A stretch of 64,000 nt of DNA from Mesorhabditis belari (lineage: Eukaryota > Nematoda > Chromadorea > Rhabditida > Rhabditidae), in the NCBI GenBank assembly GCA_958450365.1, contig CAUEEP010000732.1:3225001-3289000 (forward strand), read 5' to 3'. Below the pieces are notes generated by a model. The model saw only the letters and a program-made list of their open reading frames with translations, did not search any database and was not told where the DNA came from. The translations under genes and the position numbers were made by a program. This document shows positions 34,005 through 47,600 of the stretch, one piece after another (position 1 is the stretch's first letter; each line of letters begins with the position of its first letter).

Positions 34005-37000
34005 ATGCTGGAATGGCGAGGAGTGACATCAGCGAGTCGTGTTTACGGGAACGCGAGCTATGAAATCTCGGATGACCTTCAACGGCGGACAACTGCAGTG
34101 AGTTTATATGGATATTTTATGTGTTAAAGTAAAAACTCGAGCTTTTCCATATGGATATCAATAAAAGATTAGAAACTTTCACAATAAAATGAGCCAGAAT
34201 TTCGCCAAGATGTTAGTTTTTGTAACTGAAAATGGTTCTTTGTTTTTTAAGAGTTTAACATTTGACTTTGATTTTTCTTTTTACAAACCCCTCTACGCGT
34301 CAAATAGTGAATCACTGATTGGATTTGCCGACCCTTCAACGGAAGCATTAGGGAGTAGAGAAGGCTGGAGGAAAGAGGAGTCTGGAAAATAACAAACGCC
34401 TAGTGCTACAAATGTTGTGACTTTATCTCTGAAAACTACAAAAAAGCTCTAACTCTGTCGAATGTTTAGCCCAATGTAATCCATTTTGTCAATCCATTCA
34501 TTCGATAATCCTTTTTTTTTCCAGGTACTTGAAAGGCGGTACGATGGTCGGGATCGGGCTCACCGTGCCGCTACGATAATTCAACGCGCCTACAGACACT
34601 ACAAGATGAGTTCGAGGTTTAAGCAGGTAGGGATTAAACAATCTATTTTTTATCTATTTACTTACAAATTTAATTATAAAAAGTTACTAAGACTTTAGAT
34701 ATACATACCAAGTTAATAATTAAAATTAAAGCGTTTTAGATGACCGGTGAACATTCCCAAGGAGCGAGTTCACATTCCAATGGTTTCACTACTCCTGATC
34801 GTACAAGGTAGGCCATTCTTTGTTCTTAGTTGTAGAAAAAAGTTAAATTCTTGATCTTGATCTTTTCCATTACCCACGTTGTGCAACCTCTATTCATTTG
34901 GAAATCTAAATCCCCGTTTTTTTTTGTGTGTAAGCAAGCCCGTTAACAAGACGATCCCTAACGAATAGAGGAAAAGAGAGGCAGCTTTCCGATTGGCTAG
35001 TTATGATGAGAACCGGCCTAGTTTTCTCGTTCAGATCGCTTGTCTCTCCTCGACTTTTTCATACAGCTCTAAGTGATTGCGCAACGGTCTATCCACTCAT
35101 TTCCATTTTTCTAGAAAAATTTGAGTTATTGTTTGAAAGAACTGTTTATGAAAATTATTTTGAATTGTTATTATTTTAGATATGCACCAACGACATCGTT
35201 GAGCGCCCAATTGCGAGCCGATCGAACTACTCATTCAATGGTTAATGTAAGTTTTGGACTGGAAACTCTTGAAAAATCTATCAGAGTCGTCAGATTTTAG
35301 GCAACGTTTCATTTTTGACTTTACTTGCCTAATTTTCTTTATTTAGGATCGATCACGAACTCGAAGTCCTCCATCTCCGTCACCGAGAGGCCGACAGGAG
35401 TACAGTATGATTGGTGGGTGACTTTACAAAATAGATTTTATGTAATTTGGTATTCTTCAAGCCTAAAGGCGCAGTCTAGAAAAGTCTAAAAGATACCAAT
35501 TTCTTTCCGTAAAATCCGAATAAAGCGCCTTTATTTGCTTAAATTCGCACACACGCGGCTGCTGTGTGTGGGTCGAGGTGAGAGATGACATCTTGACACT
35601 TTTGTCCATAATTTGGTCGATATGTGTTCTTTGTTTGATTTCGAGTTTGCGATTGAATCAACCTACATACTGTTTATATGTTTTTGGAAAATTCAAGAAG
35701 AATCATACCTTTTCCAACAATTGCACAATTTTTCAATATTTTGTTTACGTATTGAATTCAGATTCATTGATGTCTCCGCGATTGACTTCTCGTCGAGTTC
35801 CACAATCAATGTCATCTCATCCACTACATCCATCAGCGCACAGTTCGTCAGGCATTCAACCGACGCATTATTCGGCGTCCACTATTTCAATGTCACCATC
35901 GACGATTCATTCCACTTCTTCATCCGTCTCACAGGATCATCCACTTCAGAATGGCTACATTCCACCACATGTACAGGTAAAGTTTTTGTTTGTAGTTGAA
36001 AATTTGGTATGATCTAATAATAGTACGAGTACGTGGATGAAGAAAACAATCTTTATAAGAGAGATAAAAGAAACTTTATTAGGAAAATTCGAAATTCGAA
36101 CTTGATTCTATTCAACTTTAATTTTCATCTATATTTAGAATGCCTATCAACAAAATGTCTGGGTGCAAAGAGGCAATGGAGCTTTTCATCAATCGGCCAT
36201 GCATTGCAACAGTTTGCCCCGATTGGAGAAGAAACATAGGAAGCAGCGGTTAGTACTCGGTATCATATAGCCAATATATAGTCGATTTAGACCCGAAGAA
36301 CCAATCTGCACTCCGAGAAGATTGAGTGAACTTGAACGCAAGAGACAGTACCGAATAGCCCTTAACTTTTTCAATAAGTTTGTTAAAAATTATTTTAATA
36401 TCATTGTTTTTTTCCAGGAAACCAGAGCGAGGAATTCAACTCTTGATTGCCTGGGAGTTTGTCGATGAAAGCGCGGAAAGTGTAGCAAAGTTGTTATTTG
36501 GTGAGTGCAACGATTTCATAAATCGAATTTTGTTTTAATTTAGCATTTGCATAAAGACTTTGTGCAAGTTGATTAAATACTATTTTAGGCCGTCGCGGTT
36601 TGAGCAAACAAATGATTGGGGAATATTTGGGCGTTTTGCGATCTACGTTCCACAAGTGCGTACTCGAGTACTTCCTCGCCGAAGTGGACATCCGTGGTCT
36701 GGACGTCGACGTGGCGTTGCGAAAGTGCAATCACTTTTTTCGATTGCCCGGAGAAAGTCAAAAGATTGAGCACATCATGGAGGTAAATTGTTTATTGATA
36801 TCTCCAAATATTCTCGTGTTTAGAACTTTTCTTTGCACTACGCCCGATCGAATCCAGCTCGTGCTTTGCAATTTCATGGAGGCCACAAGACGGTGTTCAT
36901 TTTGTCCTACGCTATTATCATGTTGAACACGGACTTGCATAATAAGTGAGTTTTAAAGTATTAAAGTCTGACGCAAAAAAGCGGTTTAAACAAGTTCTTA

Positions 37001-38064
37001 AACACTTTAGGAACGTGAAACAGTCGGAAAGGATGAAAAAGGACCAATTTATTAACAACTTGAGAGGAATCGATGAAGGAGGAAATATTGACAGGTGTGA
37101 TTTGAAAGAAACTTTTGAGTCAAATTATTTGTTTAGAGACATGTTGGGGGCGATTTATGATCGAATCAAAGAAGAGGCTTTTCAACCAGGAGATGATCAC
37201 GTAGCACAAGTGGCAAGAGTGGAGAGCGCTATTCTTGGACAAGGAAAACCGGTACAATATTTGTAATCATGCAATGTAAAATATAACCTTATTTAGCGTC
37301 TTTCCGAATCCCATCGAAGATTGGTTTGCTACTGTCGACTTAACCAGGTTAGTTATTTTATTAAACGTTGTCTATTTTTCTTCCAGATTGTTGACATATC
37401 AAAAAAGCAACCATCAACAAGCCACGAAAGAGATGTGTTTTTGTTTAACGATATGATTGTGGTCCGTTTGATCTCTTTTTTTCTGATTATTGATTATTCT
37501 TTTAGATAACAAAAGCTTCCGGAGTTCGTCGGCATTCACCATCACAACAATACACCCTCCGGGCTCATTCATCACTTTTTTGGAGCTCGAGTTGAGGTAA
37601 ATGAAACGAAAAGATTATTTTTTTTAACTGATTTACAGACCTTTTCTCGTGGAACTTATGACTTCGGGATTCGATTGACTACTCCAGATCATCAAACTTT
37701 GGATTTTAATGCAAGAAATCACGACGATCGTTGCCGTTTTGTTGCTGATGTCGGTGAATCAATTCTCGAATGTCACGGTAGGTCTTGCTAACGTCAGAGA
37801 TCGTCATATGAGACTTTGAAAATATTCTGATGTTCTTATTTAGGAATGGAATCTGTGCGAATTGAGTTGGAGATGGAGAGAATATCGCTGCGTACGGACT
37901 CTCAACGGGACTCTGGTCTTCCGGACGGTGAAGGGGACGATGATGGAGATAGAACGACAACGGTACAAGCACAGCAAGTACAGCAAAATGGGAGTCGTCG
38001 GCACTCGGGTCATTCGTTGGATAGCGGAGTAGTGGAGGAGGGATACGATGTTCATGCTCATTGA
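34005..38064 (+). CDS. bris-1: IQSEC/BRAG-family Arf guanine nucleotide exchange factor
   Basis: Arf6-type GEF with IQ motif, Sec7 and PH domains. Eighteen exons from ATG 34005. Conserved N-terminus ASYEISDDLQRR, then the IQ motif RAATIIQRAYRHYKMSSRFK (34525-34626), Ser/Pro-rich linker (34740-35976), PRRLSELERKRQYRIALNFF, and Sec7 domain (about 36418-37251) with GLSKQMIGEYLG, catalytic glutamate finger FRLPGESQKIEH and YAIIMLNTDLHN. The PH domain follows (DVFLFNDMIVITKASG, TYDFGIRLTTPDHQTLDF, ARNHDDRCRFVADVGES), ending VVEEGYDVHAH. Defect: near 37585 the exon reads CTTTTTTGG, one T more than needed, giving SSLFWSSS and a stop instead of the SSLFGARVE frame that joins exon 17. This may be an assembly error or a true PH-domain truncation. 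Upstream exons may exist. AATAAA near 38629. Confidence 0.85.
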
Positions 38065-38942
38065 GAATGTTACTGATTCATGGTTGATGTTTTGTTATGA
38101 AACCTTTTTCAAATTTGTAACGCCAAACATCGACTATATTTTTCTATTTTTGCCTCCCACGCTGAATTCACTTGATTATTACGTGTGTATAGTGAGATTT
38201 CCTCCTTTAGTTTTTCTTTGTGTGTATGATCTTGTGGTTCTAAACTTTCCCCTCACGGACGAAGCTTGCCAAAACTTCAGACACGAAATTTTTTGCTGTA
38301 CCAAATTTTCTCAAGGCATAACATAACGTTGGCTCCAAATATTTGCTCATAAAACCTATGTCCGTTTTTACTTTTGTATTTCCCCGTTGACCGAACTTCT
38401 CCATATTTTTTGATTGATCGCGATGACTAGTCTCTAGTAGAAATGTATGTGATTTTTTATGTTTAAAGAATTTTCGAGACTCACTGTGTTTTTTACCTAT
38501 CTCTCCACTTCCACTTTCTTTCATAATAACTTTTTCACATCCGAGCTCTCTTTGTGTGTGTCTTTTGATCAGAGCTCTAGGTGTCTATTGATTTGATAGA
38601 TTGATGCGTAGATTGTATGCGTCTACTGAATAAATGATTTTATAAAAATAGGATATAAAATCTTACGGGTTTTTCAATCCAACAACACGTTACATCAAAG
38701 AAAATTTATATTCTTGACAGATTTTTACTATTAGTTGGTACATAAGCTTCCTTTTGACGGTGGAATATTATGAGTACATCTGCGGAGCATCTTTGTAGGC
38801 TAATTGAACAACTTAGAACGATACAGCTGACTCGTTTTGTTCAGTAATCAGTCTAAAAGTGTCAACATTTTTCCAAATTTTACAATTTCCATTGTTGTTT
38901 CTTTTTGCTAACCTTAATCAGTCACTATTTATTTTTATTTAG
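38065..38942. other. IQSEC 3' region and intercistronic gap
   Basis: Contains AATAAA at about 38629, then roughly 290 bp to the next ATG, which is directly preceded by TTTATTTAG. That arrangement could be a nematode SL trans-splice acceptor, as in an operon. No exon seen. Confidence 0.4.
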
Positions 38943-40576
38943 ATGCTACCCTCGGAAAGTGATGCCTCGGAGAGTGGCCCGTCGAAGTTGTCGAAGATGG
39001 CCGCGCTTTTGAACAGGAATCGAAAAACGCAAATTAAAGAGACACAGGTAAGACTTGTTTTCTAGATGACGCTTATAAAAGAGAGCTGAGTCTTTGGATA
39101 TTTGTTGGTGCTATAATGTGTTCTATCCTAAGCGTTTTTACAACTGTGGATTACTTTGAACGAAATATAATAATGTTCCTTTTTAGGTTGGAGAAACGAG
39201 CAGCGCAAAGAGTGAAATCACGCCCGAGATGCGAGCCTCGTCATTGGGAACTTTTTGGGGCCCGGGAAAAACGGTAATTTTTGTTGAAATATGTTTTTTG
39301 AAGTCAAATAAGCCAAAGGTTAAAAGTGTTTCATTATCAAGTCAACTTGGTATAAAATGTCCAATGAAAATTCGACGCCCACGCTTTTACCAAATAAAGC
39401 CATCAAAATTTGTCGATAATTTTCGCTGGACTAGGTGATGAGCAGTGCTGATTTATTTAATTTTCAGGACTTGTTTAACTCTAGGGTGACTCTTCGAATG
39501 GAAAGCAAAGTGGTGGGAAATCGACAAATGTGGAAGAAGAATCGGAGATCGATCGAGAAATTCGTGAGCGCCGAGAAGCGCTTTTGGGGGAACGAATAAA
39601 ACGAGCTAAAGGTTTGTGGATTTTTTGTGGGATTTGGAATGTAAGCTGGTACTTTTGCAGAAATGACATCCATTTTTCTTTTTAGCTGCGATCTTGCGAG
39701 AAGCGGAGCGTGAGAAAAGCAATGGACGACTTGAGACGTGAGTTGTTTTGGCATTATAGTTCTAAACTTAAACAATTCATTCGGAAACAGCCATCATTGC
39801 TTTAAAGTAGCGTATGTATTGTTCCTAGAAAATAATCGAAGTATTACATATCTTTTTTCATCTACAATTCCTATTTTAGGAGACCCATTGCGAACAAGGA
39901 GTTTCTCTCACGAACTCTCGACTCAATCGTTTCCAGTGATCGACGAGAAGAAAAACGACGCGAACGAGCACAAGAGGCACATCATCAGAGGGAACGCGAA
40001 AAGGAACAAGAAGTTCTGTAAGTGCTTAAACGTTTATGAGTTGTAAGAGAATAGGTCAGCTACGCGTATGAGATATTCGACATTTCTAAAAATTCGATAA
40101 ACTTTTAATCTGTTTTGTTTTAGGCAACGTTTACGCGATCGCGAAAGGAGGGAAGCTAGAAGAGATGAACGAAAAACGAGGGACACTTCAAAGGAGAAGC
40201 GGCAGAAAGGGTGAACATTTTTAAAAAGTTGAGCGGTACTTTTGCACTCTAAAATCATTGTGAGACATATCAAATTGTATTTTATTTTTTAAGTTATCAA
40301 ATGAGGTTATCTATATTGCTAAATTTTAGGGAGCCAAGATCACCGAGCCGGAGTCGAAGCATCGAAATTATCGATGTCTCATCGAAGAGCGTGAAAGAAA
40401 AGAAGAAGAAAGAAGAAAAACAAAAGTTGGTTTTTCATGTAATCGAATATTCCTTTGAAGTAACAACTCACTAGTTACTTTTCAGGAAGAAGGATCGAAA
40501 TCGCAAAAGCCGAAGCGGAAGTCGACAGGATTCAAAGAAGAAGCACATAAAAGAAAAAACGAAACACGAAGACTAA
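38943..40576 (+). CDS. Charged RS-like protein, unrecognised
   Basis: Predicted 260 residues in eight exons (38943-39047, 39187-39273, 39485-39611, 39686-39737, 39880-40017, 40124-40210, 40330-40425, 40486-40576); all phases agree. It starts MLPSESDASESGPSKLSKMA and includes SSLGTFWGPGKTGDSS. A highly charged helical stretch (EIDREIRERREALLGERIK, RRPIANKEFLSRTLDSIVSS) is followed by an Arg/Ser and Lys-rich tail (EPRSPSRSRSIEIID, KSRSGSRQDSKKKHIKEK). Such composition is usual for nuclear, splicing-associated proteins, but I cannot name the family. It lies 878 bp downstream of the IQSEC stop on the same strand and may be co-transcribed. Confidence 0.75.
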
Positions 40577-41626
40577 ATGGTACCCTATTTTTTGATCTCA
40601 TTGAATTATTGTCGCTATTTGTAAATATTTTTGATGTTATCCTTGTTGTGATTTATTTTTTTACTTATACATGATAAATTTGCCTCAGAATTGAATTTTA
40701 TTGCAATTGAAATGACATTCCTTTGATGAAATGAAATGACATTCCTTTTAGATTCTTGTAGGTTGGAGAAAAATTTCGGGACACCAATTGGGCCAGGTGG
40801 TTAATGTTTCGGAAACAGGGAGCACAGACAGAGTACAGTATACTTCCATTTATCTACTTAATCTACTTAATCTACTTCCATTTATCGAGCTTGATCCTTG
40901 AAAAGCGGTAAATTTATAACTTTTAGCTAGAAGACCGCGACATTTTTCATTTCGTCTCGACATTTCGCTATATCGAAGTTCGACTGTACAATGTTAACTT
41001 TGTATAAATTCTTAGAGTTAAACTTCATTTCGTTCAAGATATCGGTATAAAGCAATCTGCAACGACAGAGCTTTACGTTTCCAAGTCTACAACAGCAAAA
41101 GCATTAAGCAATGTTGAAATAGGCAATCTTCTTTCCCTGAAGGGCCTTAAACAACTTCGCATATCCATATTTTGGTGGTTTGAAGGAGCCACTTTAGCTT
41201 AATCTACTTGTCGGATCTTGCACGTTTCATACCGTGTAGCAATGCTGTATTACTAAAGTAATGTGAATCAAGACTATACAAGTAATACCAGTAAAATCCC
41301 GACTTCCCGTTTATCCACAAAATATTTCGTGATGTCCGACAATGCCTTCCAAATATTTTATTGTTGGTTGTCGAAAAGCAATTCCAATTGTTTGTTCCAA
41401 GTTGGTTGCTTGTGTTTGTCCTTGTGATTGGTGTTTCTTCGGTTCAATGTACAAATAAAATTTATTTTAAAAAGGATTTAAACGCAACTATATGAAGAAT
41501 TTCCGGAAATAAAACAAGAGCTTCTTACAAAAAGTTTGCGCAATAAATTAACAAACACACAAGCAAGCATAAAACAGGTACAAAATAAATTATGCACAGA
41601 TATAAATGACGCTGTCGCTGTCGGTT
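40577..41626. other. Convergent intergenic region
   Basis: Lies between the 3' ends of the RS-like gene and the myosin. There is a small tandem repeat of ATCTACTTA at about 40846-40893. A string at about 40965-40990 (CGCTATATCGAAGTTCGACT) resembles a pogo/Tigger-type terminus, but no partner end was found. Confidence 0.4.
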
Positions 41627-44600
41627 TTAGAGACGAGAATCACTTCCAGCATCCGAGAGACGGGCACCGTGACTTCCAGTGATTCCAGAAGATGAACGCG
41701 CATCGTCGAATGCTTCCGGCCCCTCACGAGTGAACGAATCTAAACGAAACCGAATTGAATACAATTATTAAATCGCGCATACCACGAAGAGAGCTGTTGC
41801 TTCCGTAGCGCGTAGTTCCACGAGCCATCGAAGGACGAACACTTGTGCGATCGATTGCATTCATACGTGCCTAAAAACAACCAAATCAAAAAAATACTTT
41901 AAAAAAACTTACCGTCAAGCGACTGTTTTCCGTGGTAAGACGATCGTTGCCCTCCTGCAGGTCGTTGATCTCGTGATTGAGCTGACGGTTTTTCATTTTC
42001 TCCCGATCCACATCTTCCTCGAGCTCCTCAATTTGCCTCTTCAGTTGACGTTGGCGCTGCGCAGAACGATCAGCCTAAAATAAGTCAAGTGCACTTTTAT
42101 TAAGTCTATTATTACCATCTCCTTGCAGCGTTCACTGTTTTGCTTCTCGGCTTCAAGCATGGTGTTGATCTCAGCCAGCCGAGTTTCTGCACGACGAGCT
42201 TGACGAACTTGTCTATTCAGTTCTTCAATCTAAAAAAATACCATTGTTGGTTGCAAAATTCAAAATTCACCTGGCGGGTCAAGGACTCGACACTTTCATT
42301 AGAGAACTGGGCATTGTTCTCAGCCTTACGTTTAGCAGCGAGAGCGACGCTCTTCTGGCGTCTTTCTTCTTCAAGTTGTTCTTCAAGCTCTCGGATCTAA
42401 AAAACGATTATCAATAAAGCAACTAGACAATGATACTTACTTGTTTAGTGGCCTGTCGCCGGTTGTCGTCCTCCTCTTGTTCCCGTTGTTCACGATCACG
42501 AGCGAGTTCCGCTCGCATGGCGTTCATCTGCACCTCGTAACGAGAGTTTTTATCATCGAGTATCTGGCATTCATCCTCGAGCTCGATGATCTATACAAAA
42601 GATATTAAGAAGACCTTTAATTACTTCTTACTTGTTCGCCAAGTCGAATATTTTCCTCCTCCAAAAATCGCTTTGCTTTTTCCAGATCAAAGACAGTTTT
42701 TCCACTGGCATCTTCGTTGCTAGTCTATAAAAATAATTTTCTTTTAACAAATCCTAATAACTCACCAAACTATCAACCTCCAGTTGAAGGACTTTCTTCG
42801 CCTTCTCCAGCTCATCGTTCTTCTCCTTGAGTCGGTTGAGATCTTGCACAAGTTGCAGGTTCTTTGTCTCGAGATCACGCAACTAAACATAAGAAGTTAA
42901 GTTGGAATAAACACTTGCTCACTTGTTGCATGGTCATTTCTTTATCGCGATTCACATCGTCTCGCAATGCCTTCTCCTCCGCAAGAAGCTGATCGTGCTT
43001 GCGTTGTTGGCGCTGGGCCTAAATGAACACATACAATATTATTGGCAAAAATATGTACCTCCGAAAGAGCAGCATTGCTCAATCCCACCTCATTCATCAA
43101 GTCTTCGTTCTAAATTATGCAGATAAAACGCATGTTATTTTACCAAACCTCTTGGATGAGTTTCTTTTGGATCGTTCTGCTTTTTCTCGAGCCAGCTCTT
43201 CTTTCTTCAAGCGATCCAATGCGTCTTCGAGGTCTCGGCTCAATTTCTTGCGAAGATCTTCAAACTTCTCCTCGGCGTCCAGATCGATTTTCTTTTGCAA
43301 TTCGGCTTCTTTTTGCTTCAGGGCGAAATTTTCCTAAAATTTATAATAGACACAATAGACAAACAAAAGTTCCATTACTTTGTTTAACCGATCACGATCT
43401 CGCTGCAAATCATCGTGTTGCTCCTCCATTGCACGGTACTCCTCATCTTTGGTGCGCAACTTTGAAGCGATGAGATTGCGGTTGCTAAAACATGTCATTG
43501 AAGATCTTATAAACATTACATACCGCTTTTCCTCTTCAATTAACTCCTTTGCGTCAGCCAGTTCCATCTCTAAGGCACTGATTTTCTTCAGAAGAGTACC
43601 CTAAAGTCCTTTATGCCAAGAAATAAAATTAGTAAAAACCGTTTCACGCCTAGCATTTTCTTGCAGTGCAGCCAAATCCGTTTCGGTTTTGCCGTTCACT
43701 TTCTGGATGTTCTTGTGGCGCTCTTCTTCGTCGATTAGCTTTTCTTGAAGTTGTTGCACACGTGCTTCCAACGAGCGCTTTTCCTTTGTCAACTAAAAGT
43801 AAAGATTACACAATCAATGACAAAAGCAAAACAAACCCTTGCATTTGATTCCTGCATCTCAGCTTGCGTCAGCTCCAAGTCCCTAAGCTTCTTCTCAAAC
43901 GACGTGCGTTCCTGGATGAGTTTGTGACGAGTGTTCTCTTCAGCCGACAGTTGCACCTCCAAGTCTCTGATGTCAGTCTAAAATCAAGAAATAGTTTATT
44001 CAAAGTTAACACGCATACCTGCAGCTTCTTCTTTTCGGACTCGAATCTGGATGCCTTGGCCATTTCCTGCTTCATTTGCTCAGAGATGTGCATTAGTTCC
44101 TCTTCAAGTTCTGTTTTCTTTGCATTGAGTCGTTGACGTTCTTCATCGGCATCCGTTCGTTCTGCTGTTTCAAGTTCCAAGCGTTGTTGCAAGCGGGCAC
44201 GATCTTCGTTCAACTAAAGAAACACATTTAAATATTAAAGCCACTAGGTTATCAAAACTTACAACTTCAATTCGCTTTCCACAATCATCAATGTAGACCT
44301 CACTGCGACGCAACTTCTCGGACATGTTTTTGATGGCGTCATCTTTCTCGGCAATAACCTCGTCCGTCTTTGTGATTTCCAGAAGAGGCTTCATCTAAAT
44401 TCATATTAAAACAACATAATCTAACCATTAGCAAACTTTCATCAACAAGCGCCACCAGTGCCATCCTCGAAGTTTCATCCATGCAAGTCCGTTCCTCTGA
44501 ATGATTCGAATCGCATTTGCTTGTTCCGTGCGACGCTTAAACTCCCGTCTAGCCAAGTTGCCGCGGCAATGTGCCTGAAATAAAAAGGATTTTTTAAAAC

Positions 44601-47600
44601 AAAACAAGCTCAAACCTGAAAAGCGACGATCAGGTTTGTGATCTTTTCATCGCGCATTTGTTCAAGGATCGCCAATTGTCCCGCTTTAAAAAAGACTTTT
44701 GTTTTGCCAATGATGGCCGTATCGACGGCAAGATGTTCAAGCATTAACCTAAAAAGAAATTATTAATCGTTGGTAAACAAAAATTATACCTGCACGCCTC
44801 TTTTCCATCCATGAAGCCCTTTGGAATGACATCGGGGCACAAAATTCGTTCATAGCGCTGGCGGAATTCTTGGAAAAGTAATCGATTTGGATATCCCTGG
44901 CGAGCGATTCGAATTCCCTCAACGACTCCATTACAACGCAGTTGTTCCAACACAAGAGGGGCAGTGATCTTTCCTGGCTAAATTTGAAAATACTTGAATA
45001 CACAACAAGCACCAAACCTTCTTTTCATAGTTGGGGATGATGCAGCGCACAAAGTGCGGATTGGTATTCTCCAGAGTGCTCATCAGTCGAGAAAGTTGCT
45101 CCTTGTAAAGTTGGCATTGCGTGCGAAACATCCCTTTCTTGGCACGTGCTCCGAATATTGACTCGCAGCTTTCAGTAGAGGCGATCGACGCAAACTCAGC
45201 TAAAACGAAAACCTACTGCGTGCAATTAGAAAATAAGTGATAAATAATCGCTACCATGTTTCCACATTTCGGCGACGATTTGATCCGAACTGTGCTGCAA
45301 AAGGTCTACAACATTGTCGTTCAACGGATCCATGTTCTTCATTCGCCATCCATCAGCCGAATAATCGACACGACCAGCGTAATGCATCAGAGCAAAGGCG
45401 CCTCTAAATATGTTAAATTTTAAAATTCAAAGGCTAAAAACGAACTTTGATCGAGCCTCTGGTGGAATAAACTTTGCGTGGTCTTTGTGTTGTCCGATCA
45501 ACTTTTCGACAAAATTCTTGTCATCCGCCTTTGGAAACAGACAGGTATCATCGAGCAAAGCCATTACCCCCATATTCTGAATTCAACCAATTACAAAGAA
45601 TGAAAAGAAATAAAACCTTGTCAATCAAATCAATTGTGGGCTGCAGATCGTGTCCGAAGTCGACAAAATTCCACTTCACTCCTTCGCGCTTGTACTCCTC
45701 TTGCTCTTGGATGAACATATGGTGGTTGAAGAGCTGCTGAAGCTTCTCGTTGCAGTAGTTGATGCAGAGCTGTTCAAAGCCATTCTTCTCAAAGATTTCG
45801 AAGCTAAAACAAACAGTCAAAGTTAAATTGAGAAGATTTACCCAGCAATGTCAAGTATTCCAATGAAAGATGTTGTATTCTGACGAGTCCGGTCCAATGA
45901 GCGATTGATTCGTTGAACTAGCCTATAAATAAACGTTAGAATCATAACACCAACGCAAACCATCGGAACAGACGCTCATAACATGCTTTTGCAATGGCTT
46001 CAGCGGTGAATTCGGCTTGTTCTGCAGTTTGCGAGCGGACGAAAGATTCGCGGCCACCAACCTAAGTAAATCTAGGCTGACAGTAGTAATAGCAATACCT
46101 GTAGCTTTGGCTTGACAAAGGCACGCATAAAGTCTCCAATGGGCAGACCAAGCAGCTTGCAAATCTTCTGGGCGACTTTGTCATCGACGAGGTAAGCTTG
46201 ATCGGACGTCTTGTCTTGAGCGAACTTCAGATTTCCAAAAAGCAAGACAGCTGAGACAACGCGGAAGATGGCTTTGACTTCTTCGTCACTGAGGCCCATC
46301 ACCTAAACTTACAATATAATACAAACAAATGCAACAACGAATGTTTTATATAATGAAGATAATCAAAGGAACACACATTGAGAGCAGCCACCAAATTGCG
46401 GAATTCTTCTCGATCGTTCACATTTGGAATTGAAGTGTCACCATTTGAAAGGAAGCGATACGCATTGGGTGTAGCCTCCAGAAGCAACTCATCTTAAAAT
46501 TAATGTTAAAGCGTTTTAATGAATTCACTATTACCAGCTAACTTGGAGTCGGCTCCCTTGAGAAGTTGGTAGAAGATGTGGAATGCTCGTTCTTTCGGAG
46601 CTTGATGGATGACGCGAGATTTTTCCAGAAGATAGAATTCGATGCTTGCTCCGGCAATTAGTCCGCGGGCATCAAAATGAATCTTGATGAACTTTCCCTA
46701 AATTAAACTGTAAGTTAGAAACGGCATTAGTCACAAACAAAGCGAGAACTGTTGTCGTTTTTGATCGTCTTGCTGTTGCCAAAAGCCTCAAGAATCGGGT
46801 TAGCATGTAGCAGTTGCTCCTCGAGGTTCCCCTAAATTCAAATATTAAAGGGTTTGCCAAACTGTAAACACCATATAGCGATTCGCATTGCTGGTGTTCA
46901 ACGAGGTGACGCTTCCCCTTAGGCCACGCTCTTGTCGGATTTGACCAGCCACCAACGTCAAATATTGAATCACTTTCTTCGTGTTCTCCGTCTTGCCGGC
47001 TCCAGATTCTCCGCTAAACAAAAAACATTATAAAGGCTAGAGTTTCGCAACTTACGTGCAAAGGATGCTTTGATCTTCACGATTTTGTAGCATGTTCCGG
47101 TAAGCAGCATCGGTGACCGCAAAAATATGCGGAGGCACATCAGTACGATTCTAAATCACAAAATTAAAAGAGACTTGTAGTAAGATACGCACCTTTCCAC
47201 GAAATCCATCAGCGATTTCCTCCATGTAAATTGGCATCTTCTTGTATGGATTCACGACAACGCAGAACATCCCCGAGTAGGTCTAAACAAAGCAGTATAA
47301 TAAGCTAGAAAAAGTGTAAACGCACGTAGATCAAATCCGAAAAGTAGCGCGACTTGAGGTTGTGTAGAATCCCAGCCTCGTTGAGCATTGTCAAATTGGC
47401 CATATCCTCAGTCTTCTCGAACTTCGGAGGATTTGTTCGCTGGACATCGTCGTTGAACGCCGTCTTCTCTTCACCAGTCTCCGCGATGATCAGACGAAGA
47501 AGTCCTAAAGAATGAAATTAGTTTACTGAGAAAGACCGAGAGGATTAAACTTAACATTATATGACTGTTTTTCAATTTCCAGATCCCCTGGGGCTGTGTG

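Noticed and set aside
40965..40990. pogo/Tigger element
   Set aside because: Only one terminus-like string; no partner end or transposase.
42140..43604. Plus-strand frames rich in Ser/Leu/Phe
   Set aside because: Antisense shadows of the myosin coiled-coil exons.
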